NCBI GenBank assembly: GCA_010279815.1 | Contig: QEOQ01000503.1 | Location: forward strand, 590,453-654,452 | DNA from: Brachionus plicatilis | Lineage: Eukaryota > Rotifera > Eurotatoria > Ploima > Brachionidae | Direction of reading: 5' to 3' | Length of the DNA: 64,000 nt | Shown here: positions 12,061 to 22,869 of the stretch, piece by piece | Position numbering within the stretch: position 1 is the stretch's first letter | Layout: each line of letters opens with the position of its first letter | Made by a program: the position numbers and the translations under genes | The notes under the pieces: model-generated | Told to the model about the DNA's origin: nothing | Databases searched by the model: none | Seen by the model: the letters and a program-made list of their open reading frames with translations, nothing else

Positions 12061-15000
12061 CTTTTTTTTTCTCTCTTAATATCTCTCCAATAAACTTTAT
12101 CTTTAGCTAATTAACACTGGTAAATAATACGGTCATATTAAAATTTAAATTGAATTTTTTTTTAATCGGCTCGCTCGACTTAATAAACTTAAGCCGATAT
12201 TTTGCACAATAATTATACAACCCAAATTCAGGACTTTTTTGTCAAGAGTGCACTTGACTTTTTTTCTCAATTGGAGATCTGATATTTTGAGCAGGACTTG
12301 TCGATATTAATCGAGACTATTTAGTCTATCTTTTTTTGTTAGTTTTTTATCAACTACAAATTAATTTTTTCTTAATCAATAAATTTAACTATTTGAGACA
12401 AACAAAAATAAGAGAGTGGAAAACTTGAATTTACATTGAAAATAGAAAAGAGTGATTAGAGCCTAATAGTGATTAGAAATGAACTTTTAAAAGCCATTTA
12501 AACTATTTTTAAAATACCAAATGATCACGATATTTCGAATTGACATGAATGCGAATTAATAATTTGGACAGATTGGTGTAAGGTTTTTGTTACAACAATA
12601 AAAACAACAACTACAAAAAAGACCAATGGTTTTGTTTATTGATTATAGTTTTTGAAGATTAAAAATCTTTTTTAATTTTTTCTGTGAAATATTGTTAGCT
12701 TGAAATTTTAACAAAAATTGTCAAAATATATAGTCAAATTGACAAAAAAATGACAAAAAAAACGTGAGATCATTTTAACCACTATTGAAATATCATTTTT
12801 TTCAAAAATAACATAATAAAAATTTAAAATCATATTGAACCATGCAAAATTGTAAAATCTTAAACCAAATTATTTTCAATTCTTAAAAAAATGACAGTTT
12901 CATTTTATTTTTTAACTATTGGAATTATTATCTTGACAAATGAATATAATTTTAGGTTATTCAGTAATGTGAATAATTATGTGCTAAATTCCTAGTGTTG
13001 TAAATAGAATATTGTGTTTGATTTAATATTTAAAATTTCAAGCTTCAAGATAATTGAATATACATTCTGTCTAGTAAACAGAAATTTTCTAATTTATATA
13101 AAAGTTAAAAAATTAACAGCTTTAAATAAATATTTAATTTTTTTCTTTATTTGAATCTTAAAATTATATTTTCAAAACATTCTAATTTTTGATTAAATTT
13201 TGAAATTATTTGAATTTGAAATTTATTCAGTTTGAAATTGAAACAATAAGTTAATTATTCTTCTTAAATTGATCATGAAAGCATTTTTTTTCTCTGAGTA
13301 TTTTATTTTAAATTTTTTTTGTCTAAATCTTTAAATATTGTTTAAAAACAATAAATTTAAAAATTTCTAAAAATTGCATTAGAATAAGTCAAGTTTTTTT
13401 TTCTATTTTTCATTTTTAATAATTCTTAAAGTAAAAAAAACCCAAAATAGAATTGGCTCTAATAATCAAAATTCTTCAATTTAAACCAAACTAATTCTTT
13501 CAAAATTCTAACAAAATGTGAAAAATTTAAAATCTTTAATTTAGGAAATTAGTGATTAGATTCATTGACTTAAATTTCATGCTTAAAATCAAAAAAGAAA
13601 TCGAACAAAATATAAAAAATATATTGAAAAAAGATGATCCGAAAAACTAGCAAATGATTCGATTTTATTACAATAGATATTTTGAATATAAGACTTTTTG
13701 ATTTTTAAATTATAAAACCAATTCTTTTATGGACTTTTTTATTTTAAGATTTATTGAAAATAGAAAAAAATTATTGAAATTCAATTTATGCTAAATTTTG
13801 CAGAGTTTTTTAAACTTTGAGAGTTGATTTAACTTAATATAATATTCAGATTTCAGATTTTAATTTTTTTATTAAATAAGCGCATAAAAACCAATTTTCA
13901 AATATTCACCATCAGTTTTTAGGCATAAATCAGCAAGAAATTTGATTCCTTCTTTGTACTATTCAAGTCTTTTAAACTCCTAAAATTTCACGAACTTGGT
14001 CTCGGTTTTTAAAATTAAGTTCTCAAAATAAGTGAGTGATTGAGCCGAAAAGATTAAAAATAGAAGGAGAAAATCTGGTCTTTATGGGAAAACATGAATC
14101 CATACCAGCTTTTCAATTTTTTGCTTTGGCTATAGGCGCTGTGAAAGGTCTAACATTTTTTTTGAAGAAACAAACCAAGCTTTCATTTGAACAAAGTAGA
14201 GTGTTTTTCATGATGCGAAATATATCCGTTTTTATTGCTCAAAATTTTCATCAAAAGTTTTCATTTTGGAAATTGAGTTAAAAATCTATCAATTTATTTA
14301 AACATTTTAATTAAATATCAATTAAAATTTAATTTAAATTAAAAATTCAATTTTGTATATTTTAACTTTTAGTATGACTCTAGGTTTTAGGATTTTGTAA
14401 GAACTGAGACAAAAAAATCTAAAAATGTTTTGTTCGAATAATATGAATGTTTGTTACCTAAATGATTTTTTAGAAATATAGTTTTTATAACATAAATACT
14501 AATAAAATGATAATGATAAAACAGAAGTTTTTCAAATTAACAGTCATAAAATTTACTTTTGCATTTATGATTAAATAAATTACTACCATACAAAAAGAAC
14601 GACATTATCTTAATCGGCCATTATTAAAAGCAAATTAGCAATCAACCTATATGAAAATCATATAATTTTTTTCCTTAAGGATGGCAAGAAAAAATAATTT
14701 AGTACAAGATTTTGATAATTTTTTGAAACATTGGTTGTTGATTTTTAATTTATTGATTTTGAAATTTAATCTAAAATTTCCTTAATCTTTATCTGTCTTA
14801 AAAAAATTGTTAAAATGACCTATTTTTGGATGATGGATTCAAGTGGAATTTAGGTACATTTTTTAGCCAAAAATAAATTTTTCTTTTTTTTTTCTCGTCA
14901 TTTATCCTACAAAAAAGTCAAAATGGAATTCAATTTCTGAAAAAAATTTCATTTCATTTCAATTTAATTTAATTTTTAATTTAAATACATTATTGTTGAA

Positions 15001-16238
15001 ATTTTGTCAAGATGAAGTTTCATATGTTGTTGAAAATTTAAATCACGCACTTATTAAATCAAAGGATAATGGAACGCTGAATAATTTTTTTTAAAATCAT
15101 TATCAAATCATTCTATATATCAAATGAGGTAAATATGGAACCAAATTAGATAAGTGTTTTTTTTTATCTACAGTGTTTTTCTTTTAACCGCAGAACGGGT
15201 AATATTACATCATTTTACGTTATTTAGCATCAGAAAATATAAGAAAAAATGTCTCAATTGTATTAAGCTTTTGATGATCATTTAATAATGTAAAATTAAA
15301 ATATTAATTTCAAAAATTTCAAAAACACCTAACTTTACTTGTTTAAATAAAAAGCATTATTAATCATATTTTAAGACATTTGAATTATTTTTGGAGCTTA
15401 AAAAGTTAAATGTTTTCATATTAATTTAATAAAAAATAATTTAATAAAAATCTTCTACAAAACTTAATTTAGACAAAAAAATTGTAAATTAGTTCTGAAA
15501 AGATTGATAACAATATCAACTAAAAGTAGCTTTTAATGAATTAATGTTTCTAATTTTTTTAAATAAAAAAATGATTTTGTTTGTGTGAGGTCTAGTTTTA
15601 AGTCAAAGTTAAAGTTAAGAAAAATTTTTAGTCTTAACTGGTTTTAAATCTACAAATTTGTTATATTTTTGTCATAATAGCAAAAAAATATTTTGAATAA
15701 TTAATTAAACAGAAAAGGAAAATTTAATTTTAAAATTTATTTAAAAATAAAATTAATAGTGAATTTTCTAAAGACACTAAAAAGTCAAACCAATGAAAAA
15801 ATTAACAGTAATAATTAGTGTCTTTAAAATGTAAATTTTAAAATTACATTTTATTGTTTTGTTTTATAAATATTTTGAAATTTTTCGATTAAATTTTTAT
15901 TTTTGTTTTTTCTAAGTTTTTTTTTGTTGTATTCTTGACTTTAATTGAGGAATTTGTTTACGAGAAATTACTGTTAATTTAAAAAAGGTATGGTAACCTC
16001 AACGTTCACCAGGGTCTACTAATGTGCTTAAGATTAGGCTTCAAAATCTCTAAAAATCAAATTTATTATATTGAATACAAAATGCTTGAATTTTGCAGAC
16101 TTAGGATTGGTCATGATCACAAAGTTAATAATTAGTCTTGTCATGGGGTAATATTTTAGAAAATGGGGAATTTTGTCTTAATTAATAATTTTCTTATTAT
16201 TTTTATTTTACAAATATCTTGCAGCTAATTTTTTCTTT
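12061..16238. other. Intergenic AT-rich DNA
   Basis: About 4.2 kb of homopolymer-rich, AT-rich sequence. An 81-codon open frame at 14036-14281 (GTG start, plus strand) has no recognisable motif and no supporting context. Several AAGTC-rich stretches (for example 15590-15640) resemble the dispersed repeat described near 58.9 kb. Nothing else is supported. Confidence 0.4.
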
Positions 16239-16313
16239 TAGTAGTAGTAGTAGTAATTATAATTGCTACGCTTTCGCGTTAAGTCCGGTTATATCCAGAC
16301 CATAAGCAATAAT

Positions 16314-17820
16314 TTAGTCTTCCAAAAGTATGTCTAAATTAGTTTTAAAAATGTTTGTTGATTTTGATTCTATAACTTTGTTTCCAAGCTGATTCCAATC
16401 ATTGACTATTCTGTTGGTGAAAAAGTTGAATCTTGGTGCACAGTTTTTGACAATTTCTCTTCTTAACCTGTAGTTGTTGCCTCTTGTTTTATTTACACCA
16501 AAAACCTTGTCTGGTTGTTTATACCAGTTGACTTGATCGTAATTATTGAGCAACTTAAACATTTGTATTAAATAACCTCTCTTTCTTCTTGTTTTAAGTG
16601 TTGTAAGTTTTAGATTAGATTCTAGATTCGATAAACCTGAGATAGAACGCGTTGCTCTTCTCTGAACCTTTCTAAGCGCATCAATGTCCTTCTTTAGGTA
16701 TGGGTTCCATGCCGAAACAGCAAACTCTAAATGAGGCCGAAACAGCAAACTCTAAATGAGGCCGAACCAGACTCTAATACATCTTACAAATAACGTTCTC
16801 ACTGCGATTACTCAAGCCATTTAAGACTAACCCCAAGATTCTATTCGCTCTTGAAGCCGACGTGCTGACCTGCTTACCCCATTTCATATCACTTGTCACC
16901 ATTACGCCCAAATCCCTTTGCTCGGTTGCAACTGCTAACTTCAGAACACCTTTGCTGCTTGAAATAAAAAATTCGTTCTTCGAATTGTTTTTGCCAATAT
17001 GCATTATCTCACACTTTTCGATATTAAGGTCCATTGACCACTCCCTACACCATTTCACTAGCTCGTCAATATCCGCTTGAAGCTGTTGTTTCATCAAGTT
17101 TTCATTGGTTTTATTGAAGACGCATTAGATCTTACAATCGTCTGCGTTAAGTGAGCATATGCTCTTGAATCTTTCGGGAAGGTCATTAATAAAAATCACA
17201 AAAAGTAATGGACCGAGGACTGAACCCTGTGGAACTCCACTCGTAACTTCTAGCCACTCAGATGTTGAATGACCAAGAACAACACGCTGCTTCCTACCAA
17301 TCAAAAAGGATTCAATCCACCTGTGTAAATTACCACTGATACCATAATGTTTCAACTTGTGGAGGAGTTTATGATGATTTACTCGATCAAACGCCTTCGA
17401 AAAGTCAGTATACACAGTGTCGATGTTATTGCCTTTAGAAAGCTCCGTTGTTATCAAGTCAAAACTCTCCAAGAGATTTGTAGTACAAGATCTCTTAGGC
17501 ATAAAACAGTGTTGAAACATACTGATCAATCCATTTTGAGTCAAATGATCAATTATGACTTTCCGAATGATTCTTTCCGTGATCCGACAAACTATTGAGG
17601 TTATGGACACGGGTCTGTAGTTGCATCTATCACCTTTCTTAAAAATAGGAGTCACATTCGCTCTTTTCCAAACCTCTGGGACCTGTCCTGTTGTCAACGA
17701 ACTCTTCATTAATAGTGATAAAGGAACACATATAGCATCCGCAGTCATCTTCAAGAAGTAAGGATTAACACCATCGAAACCTGTGCTTTTGGATACATTT
17801 AAGCCTTTCAAGTGTCTCAA
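16314..17820 (-). pseudogene. LINE reverse transcriptase domain and C-terminal region (broken)
   Basis: The frame from 17820 encodes fingers/palm motifs: [75 protein letters not shown] and the catalytic box as LNADDCKI, where tyrosine or phenylalanine is expected at the asparagine. A TAA follows at once (17125-17127). The same frame resumes at 17097-16774 with the thumb-like segment ending SENVICKMY. After the 25-bp duplication the frame shifts and continues from 16748 with RPHLEFAVSAWNPYLKK to the stop at 16314. This is the usual jockey/CR1 order. The two aspartates of the active site are kept but the protein is broken twice. Confidence 0.9.
16711..16760. repeat. 25-bp tandem duplication inside the LINE
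   Basis: The unit beginning GCCGAAACAGCAAACTCT is repeated twice exactly, at 16711-16735 and 16736-16760. Since 25 is not a multiple of three it shifts the reverse transcriptase C-terminal frame, and the frames on each side differ just as this predicts. The exact identity of the two units suggests a recent event (or an assembly slip). Confidence 0.95.
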
Positions 17821-17846
17821 AACAATCAGCGGAGAGATGTCCGTGT

Positions 17847-19217
17847 TTATGTTGAACTCGCATACTTTTTCACTTCTATGTAGAAAATTCGGTGGTTCAT
17901 CAACGTTGTTATTGAAAACCGTATGAAAAACTCATTGAAAATTCTGACTATCTCATCACGATTGCTGGTGATTGAACCATCGGACCGTTTAATTGAGTGA
18001 ATTGCTGGCTTTACGTTTAGCTTTTCATAAAAATACTTAAAAATCATTTTTGGCTGTTTGGCATGTTTTACTAGTCGTGCCTCAAAGTCACTAACTGCCG
18101 ACTTGATTTTACGCTTAATTTGATTTCGAACACGCCGAAAATTTTCCAAAATACTACACCTCAAACTTCTTTTTCCGCTAACTAGCTTCTTCCATAAGCA
18201 ATACTTTTCTTTAATTAACTTCTTGATTCGATTATTCATCCATGGCGGCTGTTTTTTACGATTTTGACCAGCAATTCGTTTCGGTACGTACATCTTACAA
18301 GCACACTGATATAATCTGAGAAAAACTTCGTACATTTCATTAACACTCAAGTTCTTAAAACTTCTAATCCAGTCAATACTTTTGAAAAACTTAGAAATTA
18401 AAAAATAATTTCCTCTTCGGTAATTAAACAAAACACTGTGAAACAAAACTTCTCCATCATCATCTTCATTTAAATAATAATAATTCCATGCTTTGCTTAA
18501 ATGGCAACGCTCCAGATTACTTAAACCTGGGCCAGTACTCAAATTTGCTACTCTCGCATCACTCTCGGTTAAAATCAAGTCCAAAATAGACTTATTTCCA
18601 TACTCGTTTGTCTGAAAAGTTGGACATGCTACATTTTGCATTAGAAAACAATCTTCGATTGCATTAACCAACTCAAGTTCTTCCTTCCTAGCACCTTGAC
18701 CAGCACTCCATTCTCCATTTTCACACCAACAAATATTTGGACTATTAAAATCCCCACAAATTAAAAGCCCACTTACCTTTTTTGATTCAAATAGTTTCCT
18801 CGCACAAAACAAACTTTCTCTTACTTCATCAATCGATTCACTGATATAAGGACAGTAAATGCAACCAATAAGAAGGCGTTCTCTTCCACATTCTAATTTA
18901 CACCAAACCTCCTCCACCGAAAAATGAGTATCTAATACCAAATCAACTTCAACCACTTTTATATCTTTCTTTACGTAAATACACACCCCTCCACATCTCT
19001 TGTTGGCTCGCCTGTTCTTATGATAGCATTCATCGCCCTCTATATAAGTTACTGACGCTTCATCAAACCACGTCTCGGTCACAAATAAAATATCATATTC
19101 GTAAGTATGGCTTAAAACTTTTAGCTCGTCCAATTTATTCCTGAGTGATGTAGCATTCATTTTAATTTGATTTAATTTTGTATAATTTATTATCTCATTA
19201 CAAAAATTTATTGACAT
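17847..19217 (-). pseudogene. LINE APE-type endonuclease ORF
   Basis: About 430 residues are readable before the frame is lost. Motifs in order: SLRNKLDEL with preceding Asn (residues 21-31), FVTETWFDEAS (catalytic Glu), GGVCIYVKK, GCIYCPY, LLICGDFNSPN (catalytic Asp and Asn), SILDLILTESDA and LSNLERCHLS in the place of the terminal SDH box. The linker to the reverse transcriptase follows (QPPWMNNRIKKLIKEK). In living relatives this is one long polyprotein with the reverse transcriptase; here one base is missing near 17924, so the last 25 or so residues are out-of-frame. Nicking of target DNA for target-primed reverse transcription is the family role. Confidence 0.85.
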
Positions 19218-20082
19218 TACAAAAACTAACCTATGGTCTAGAGAATTTTACTCTTGAGTCGAAATGCATTGAATCCTTAAATATCAATCAAAACAATTTA
19301 CTGTGTCAAATATTAAATTTATAATGGAATTGCTACATGTCTGGCATACTCAAGTACTCAAAATCTTCAAATTCGACCAATTATATTTTTACTCAAAATT
19401 ATGATTTATTGGTACCCTTAGATTCAATGCACTTGGCACCTGTATCTTTAGCTCAATTTGTACCAATGCCTCTAAAAATTCCCTATGTTCTCCTATTTCA
19501 TTTAAAACAGATCTTAAAAACCTATGCTTTTTTTTATTATGAACACATCTCCCCTCACCGAGAGAGTGAATAGACTAAAATTGGAAATGAATCGGTGTTT
19601 CTACTCCAATGACGGGGTCTCTGACTCAATTGAGGTATGTTTGAACAACTTAAGATTTAAAGACTATGGATTTTTATTAAACAATCTTATTGAACCAAAA
19701 TGAGAGTCATCTTTCGTGGTTAAAAAAACAGTTCCGGAAAAGGTAAGCGACTTACACTGTCGATTCAGACTGAAAATATTGTAGCACAACAGCAGATGCT
19801 TGAGATGTACAGGGGGCGTAATTGACTTGGTTCTCAGTTCGAAATTCATTCACACCATTGATTTTAAGCTTTTTCTTAAAAATTAATATAAATGAATATA
19901 AATTAATAAAATTCTTACTTCTTCAAAATTTCCGAAATATTTGCAGTCCTTTATTGGAATGTCAAACTGCTCCAAGATAATTTGGAATATCACTTTATTT
20001 AGCTTTTTATATTTTTGCCTGTTGCTTCAAAGCACGTACCAAAACACAGTTTTTGGTTTCGGCTTTCTTTGATGGCATTGTA
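19218..20082 (-). pseudogene. Decayed coding remnant: LINE ORF1 or a broken host gene
   Basis: Several minus-strand pieces read like protein. An ATG at 20082 starts MPSKKAETKNCVLVRALKQQ; after a one-base shift it continues as VIFQIILEQFDIPIKDC to a donor-like GAA|GTAAGA at about 19917. After a possible 45-nt intron, NGVNEFRTENQVNYAPCTSQ and ASAVVLQYFQSEST follow, then another GTAAGT-like donor. Further down come DDSHFGSIRLFNKNP and FLRSVLNEIGEHREFLEALV, broken by stops. Donor-like signals argue for a host gene; the position directly 5' of the LINE argues for ORF1. I cannot decide. Confidence 0.4.
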
Positions 20083-21330
20083 GCTGATGTCGGTTAATTG
20101 ATTTTTAATAATTTTTTATCTAAATTTAGATTAAAGAAAAAGAATTTTTGTTAAGAAAAAATGAAAAAAATTTCAGATTAAATAAGCAAGTTAAATTTGA
20201 ATGGACAAAAAGCAATCAAATTTGTGAAAATGCACTAAAATTGTTTCCTGAAGATATTGTTCCAAAACTTCCCGTAATTAAGAAAATAATATAAAAAAAT
20301 ATTAAAAACTAATATTAAAAGGCAATCAGATCAAGACAGTTACGTTCTAAAATAAAAAATAAATCGACTAAAATTAGGTATTTAGTTCTAAAATATAAAG
20401 TATCTCAAAAAGTAACTCCTGAGATAAAGGAATTTATCTGAGTAGTATTTAGCTAAAAAATTTAATCATAATATTTAATTTCTGTTTTAGAACCAAATAA
20501 AAGTTCGAATGGTTTTAAAAGTGCACGGAAAATTTCTCTTGAAGTCCGAAGAGTTTTTTCAGTTCTTTTAAGGATATAAACTATTTGCAATAATCGGAAA
20601 AATGCATATTCATGTAATACCATATTCGGTTAAAAGTCCGGCATTTTTTGTAAAAACGTGGTTTTCTTTTAATTGACTGTTTTTATTTTCAAGCATTAAA
20701 AATTTTGAATAAATTATATTTGTGTAAGAAATCTTTTCTATTGGATAATTTGATAGCAGTGGTATTTTAACCCATACCGGCATTCAATGACCAGAAAACA
20801 TGTTTAAAGATATGTTTAAAAACTTGAGCCCAAGTGTCTTCGTAATTGAATCATTATTATTACTAAACTTCTTTGATTAGCTTAAAACATAGTTTTTAAA
20901 AAAGCTCACTTAAAATTTAAACTAGAAATTTTATATTTTGTTCGCAATTTTTTAAAAATATAACTCACATTTTAAATTTATTTTTTTCTAAAAATGATGA
21001 ATGAAAACCAATCTAAATAGCTGATTCGCGAGGCTTATCTAAGCCAGACTTGTTTTTAAGTCAGGAAAAAAAGTGTTAACAATTCAAAAAAAAGGCAAAG
21101 TTTGACTTGGAATTGATAATATATTTAAAAAAAAAATACAAGTCATTACTTTGAATTATTTAAAAAATATCAAAATCAGACTTTTTAATAAGTCACAGTT
21201 TAAAGTCTTAGTCTTAGAAATTTAAGTCAAAGTCATGGCTTGAACTCAAATTTTTCAAGATCAAAATCAAGATCTGCTTCATTAGGACCAGTTGAAAGAA
21301 TTTTTTCATAATCTTGTTACATTAACAGAC
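20083..21330. other. Intergenic AT-rich DNA with AAGTC-rich repeats
   Basis: No gene seen. The part from about 21040 to 21290 is rich in AAGTC motifs (for example AAGTCAAAGTCATGGCTTG) and resembles stretches near 58.9-59.2 kb and 61.2-61.3 kb, so it is probably part of a dispersed repeat family. Confidence 0.4.
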
Positions 21331-21338
21331 CACATAGG

Positions 21339-22264
21339 CAGACATTTTCACTCAAATTTAGCTCATTTTGAGTGTGAATTTGTGTGATAAGCACTTGACT
21401 CTCACTCACACTCAAACAGGAAAAATTTTAGCGTAATTCAATTTGAAAAAATTTTTTTATTTTTCTTTTTTTTTAATGTCAAAATAAATAAAATTAAATT
21501 TTAAACATTTATTGAAATATTTTTTAAGCTCGAATTTTAATTTAAATAGGCAAAATTTAAAAAATTAGTGGGCCTTAAGTTGGTTTCAATTTGTTCGCTT
21601 CAACTCGCTTACATTTCGTTAATTTTTGAAAAATACTCTTAAAAGTTAATTTTAAAAATTTTTTTTAGGAAAAAACTGGATTGAAACGAACTTAATAATA
21701 TAATTTTTTAAAACTACACCACTCTAATAATAATCAAGGATAGTAATATCTACTGCACCGTATCGCACCAACCCAAACTTTTGTATATAAATTCAAAAAC
21801 ACTTTTATCAAAATAAGAAGAATTTTTACTAGTTATTTAGATTATTCAAGATTATTATATCTAATTGTTCCTTTTAGTATAAAATGAAATCAATTCATTT
21901 TGATTTTTTAGAAAAATAATAATTAAACAAAATTAATATTATTTTTATCAAGTTTTTATTTATTAAATCAGCTAAAACATCATGAAATTATTCCGCATAA
22001 TATATTGATAAAAGAGAGATAAATTTAAAACTTAAAATAAATCAAGTTCTCAAACAACTGTTTTTGCTATTTTTGCCTATTTAATAAAAATTCGAACTTA
22101 AAAAATATTTCAAAATGTTTAACATTTAATTTTATTTATTTTGACATTAAAAATTTTTTCAAATTGTGTAACGCAAAAAATGCGTGTTTGAGTATGAGTG
22201 AGAGTTGAGTGCTTATCACTCAAACTCACACACAAATTGAGCCTAATTTAAGTGAAAATGTCTG
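21339..22264. mobile_element. Non-autonomous TIR element with 8-bp target duplication (hAT-like MITE)
   Basis: The ends CAGACATTTTCACTCAAAT and its complement form inverted repeats of roughly 85 bp, with a conserved CACT/AGTG-rich pattern (TTGTGTGTGAGTTTGAG and relatives). Outside the ends lie CACATAGG (21331-21338) and CACAAAGG (22265-22272), a 7/8 match read as an old 8-bp target-site duplication. Eight-bp duplications and CAG...CTG ends suit the hAT superfamily. The 926-bp interior is AT-rich and has no open frame, so the element depends on a transposase from elsewhere. Confidence 0.8.
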
Positions 22265-22341
22265 CACAAAGGTATAGATAAACTCGAGACTTGTAACTAG
22301 TGCTTGAGAGAAAAAAGCAGAAAAAGAGAGCTTTGTGTTAG

Positions 22342-22523
22342 AACCCTAACCAAGCCCTAACCTAACCGAACCTAAACCCTAACCAAGCGTCCGCCAAAAG
22401 GCTTTCGGTAAGCTTTTTAAAAATGGGTGTGCACATAGACATACCAACCACGATAGTTAATTGCGGCGGTGTAAGAATAAGCTTAGAAAGATACATTATA
22501 TTAAAGGGTTTAGGGTAAGGGTT
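22342..22523. repeat. Degenerate telomere-like repeats in inverted arrangement
   Basis: CCCTAA-type units occupy 22342-22386 (ACCCTAACC, GCCCTAACCTAACC, CTAAACCCTAACC) and the opposite strand type appears at 22503-22523 (GGGTTTAGGGTAAGGGTTT). Units vary between six and seven bases. The two blocks point toward each other with about 115 bp between them. This is interstitial, not a chromosome end, since sequence continues on both sides. Confidence 0.75.
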
Positions 22524-22869
22524 TCTGAAACCTTGTGATTTTCATTTTTGGTGAATCTTAAATTTAAACAATAAAATATTTAAATTTAAATTTAAATAAA
22601 AACTGAGTTTAATTAAAAAATTATTAAAAAAAATATAATTTTCTCAGTTGATGAATATAGTCTGATTTTATTAGCTTGATTGAATTATTTGGTCTTCGTA
22701 TTACCGATTGTTGATCGGAAGCTGATATTGTAAGGCAATTTTTACAAAGACCCGGCCGAAAAGTATCTTTTAATCATATCTTTAACTATCTACAAACGTT
22801 TAGATGGTAAATTTCTTATTTTTATTTTTAATATTAAGAGTCATTTTTCATGATTTATCAGTCATTAAT

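Larger units (their letters stand above)
16239..19217 (-). mobile_element. CR1/Jockey-like non-LTR retrotransposon (LINE), inactivated
   Basis: The minus strand carries, in order, an APE-type endonuclease (19217-about 17925), a reverse transcriptase (17820 downward) and the LINE C-terminal region ending at 16314. The 3' end is a (TAG)n trinucleotide run at 16239-16255 (CTA on the element strand), typical of CR1/L2-group elements that end in short microsatellites rather than poly-A. Lesions: loss of one base near 17924, a nonsense codon at 17125-17127 right after the catalytic box, and a 25-bp tandem duplication at 16711-16760. The 5' end is not clear; an ORF1-like remnant may continue to about 20082. 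It cannot encode an intact protein. Confidence 0.9.

Noticed and set aside
14036..14281. Plus-strand frame of 81 codons
   Set aside because: Non-ATG start, no family features, no flanking splice sites; treated as chance.
22342..22523. Chromosome end
   Set aside because: The telomere-like units are degenerate, inverted and flanked by ordinary sequence on both sides.
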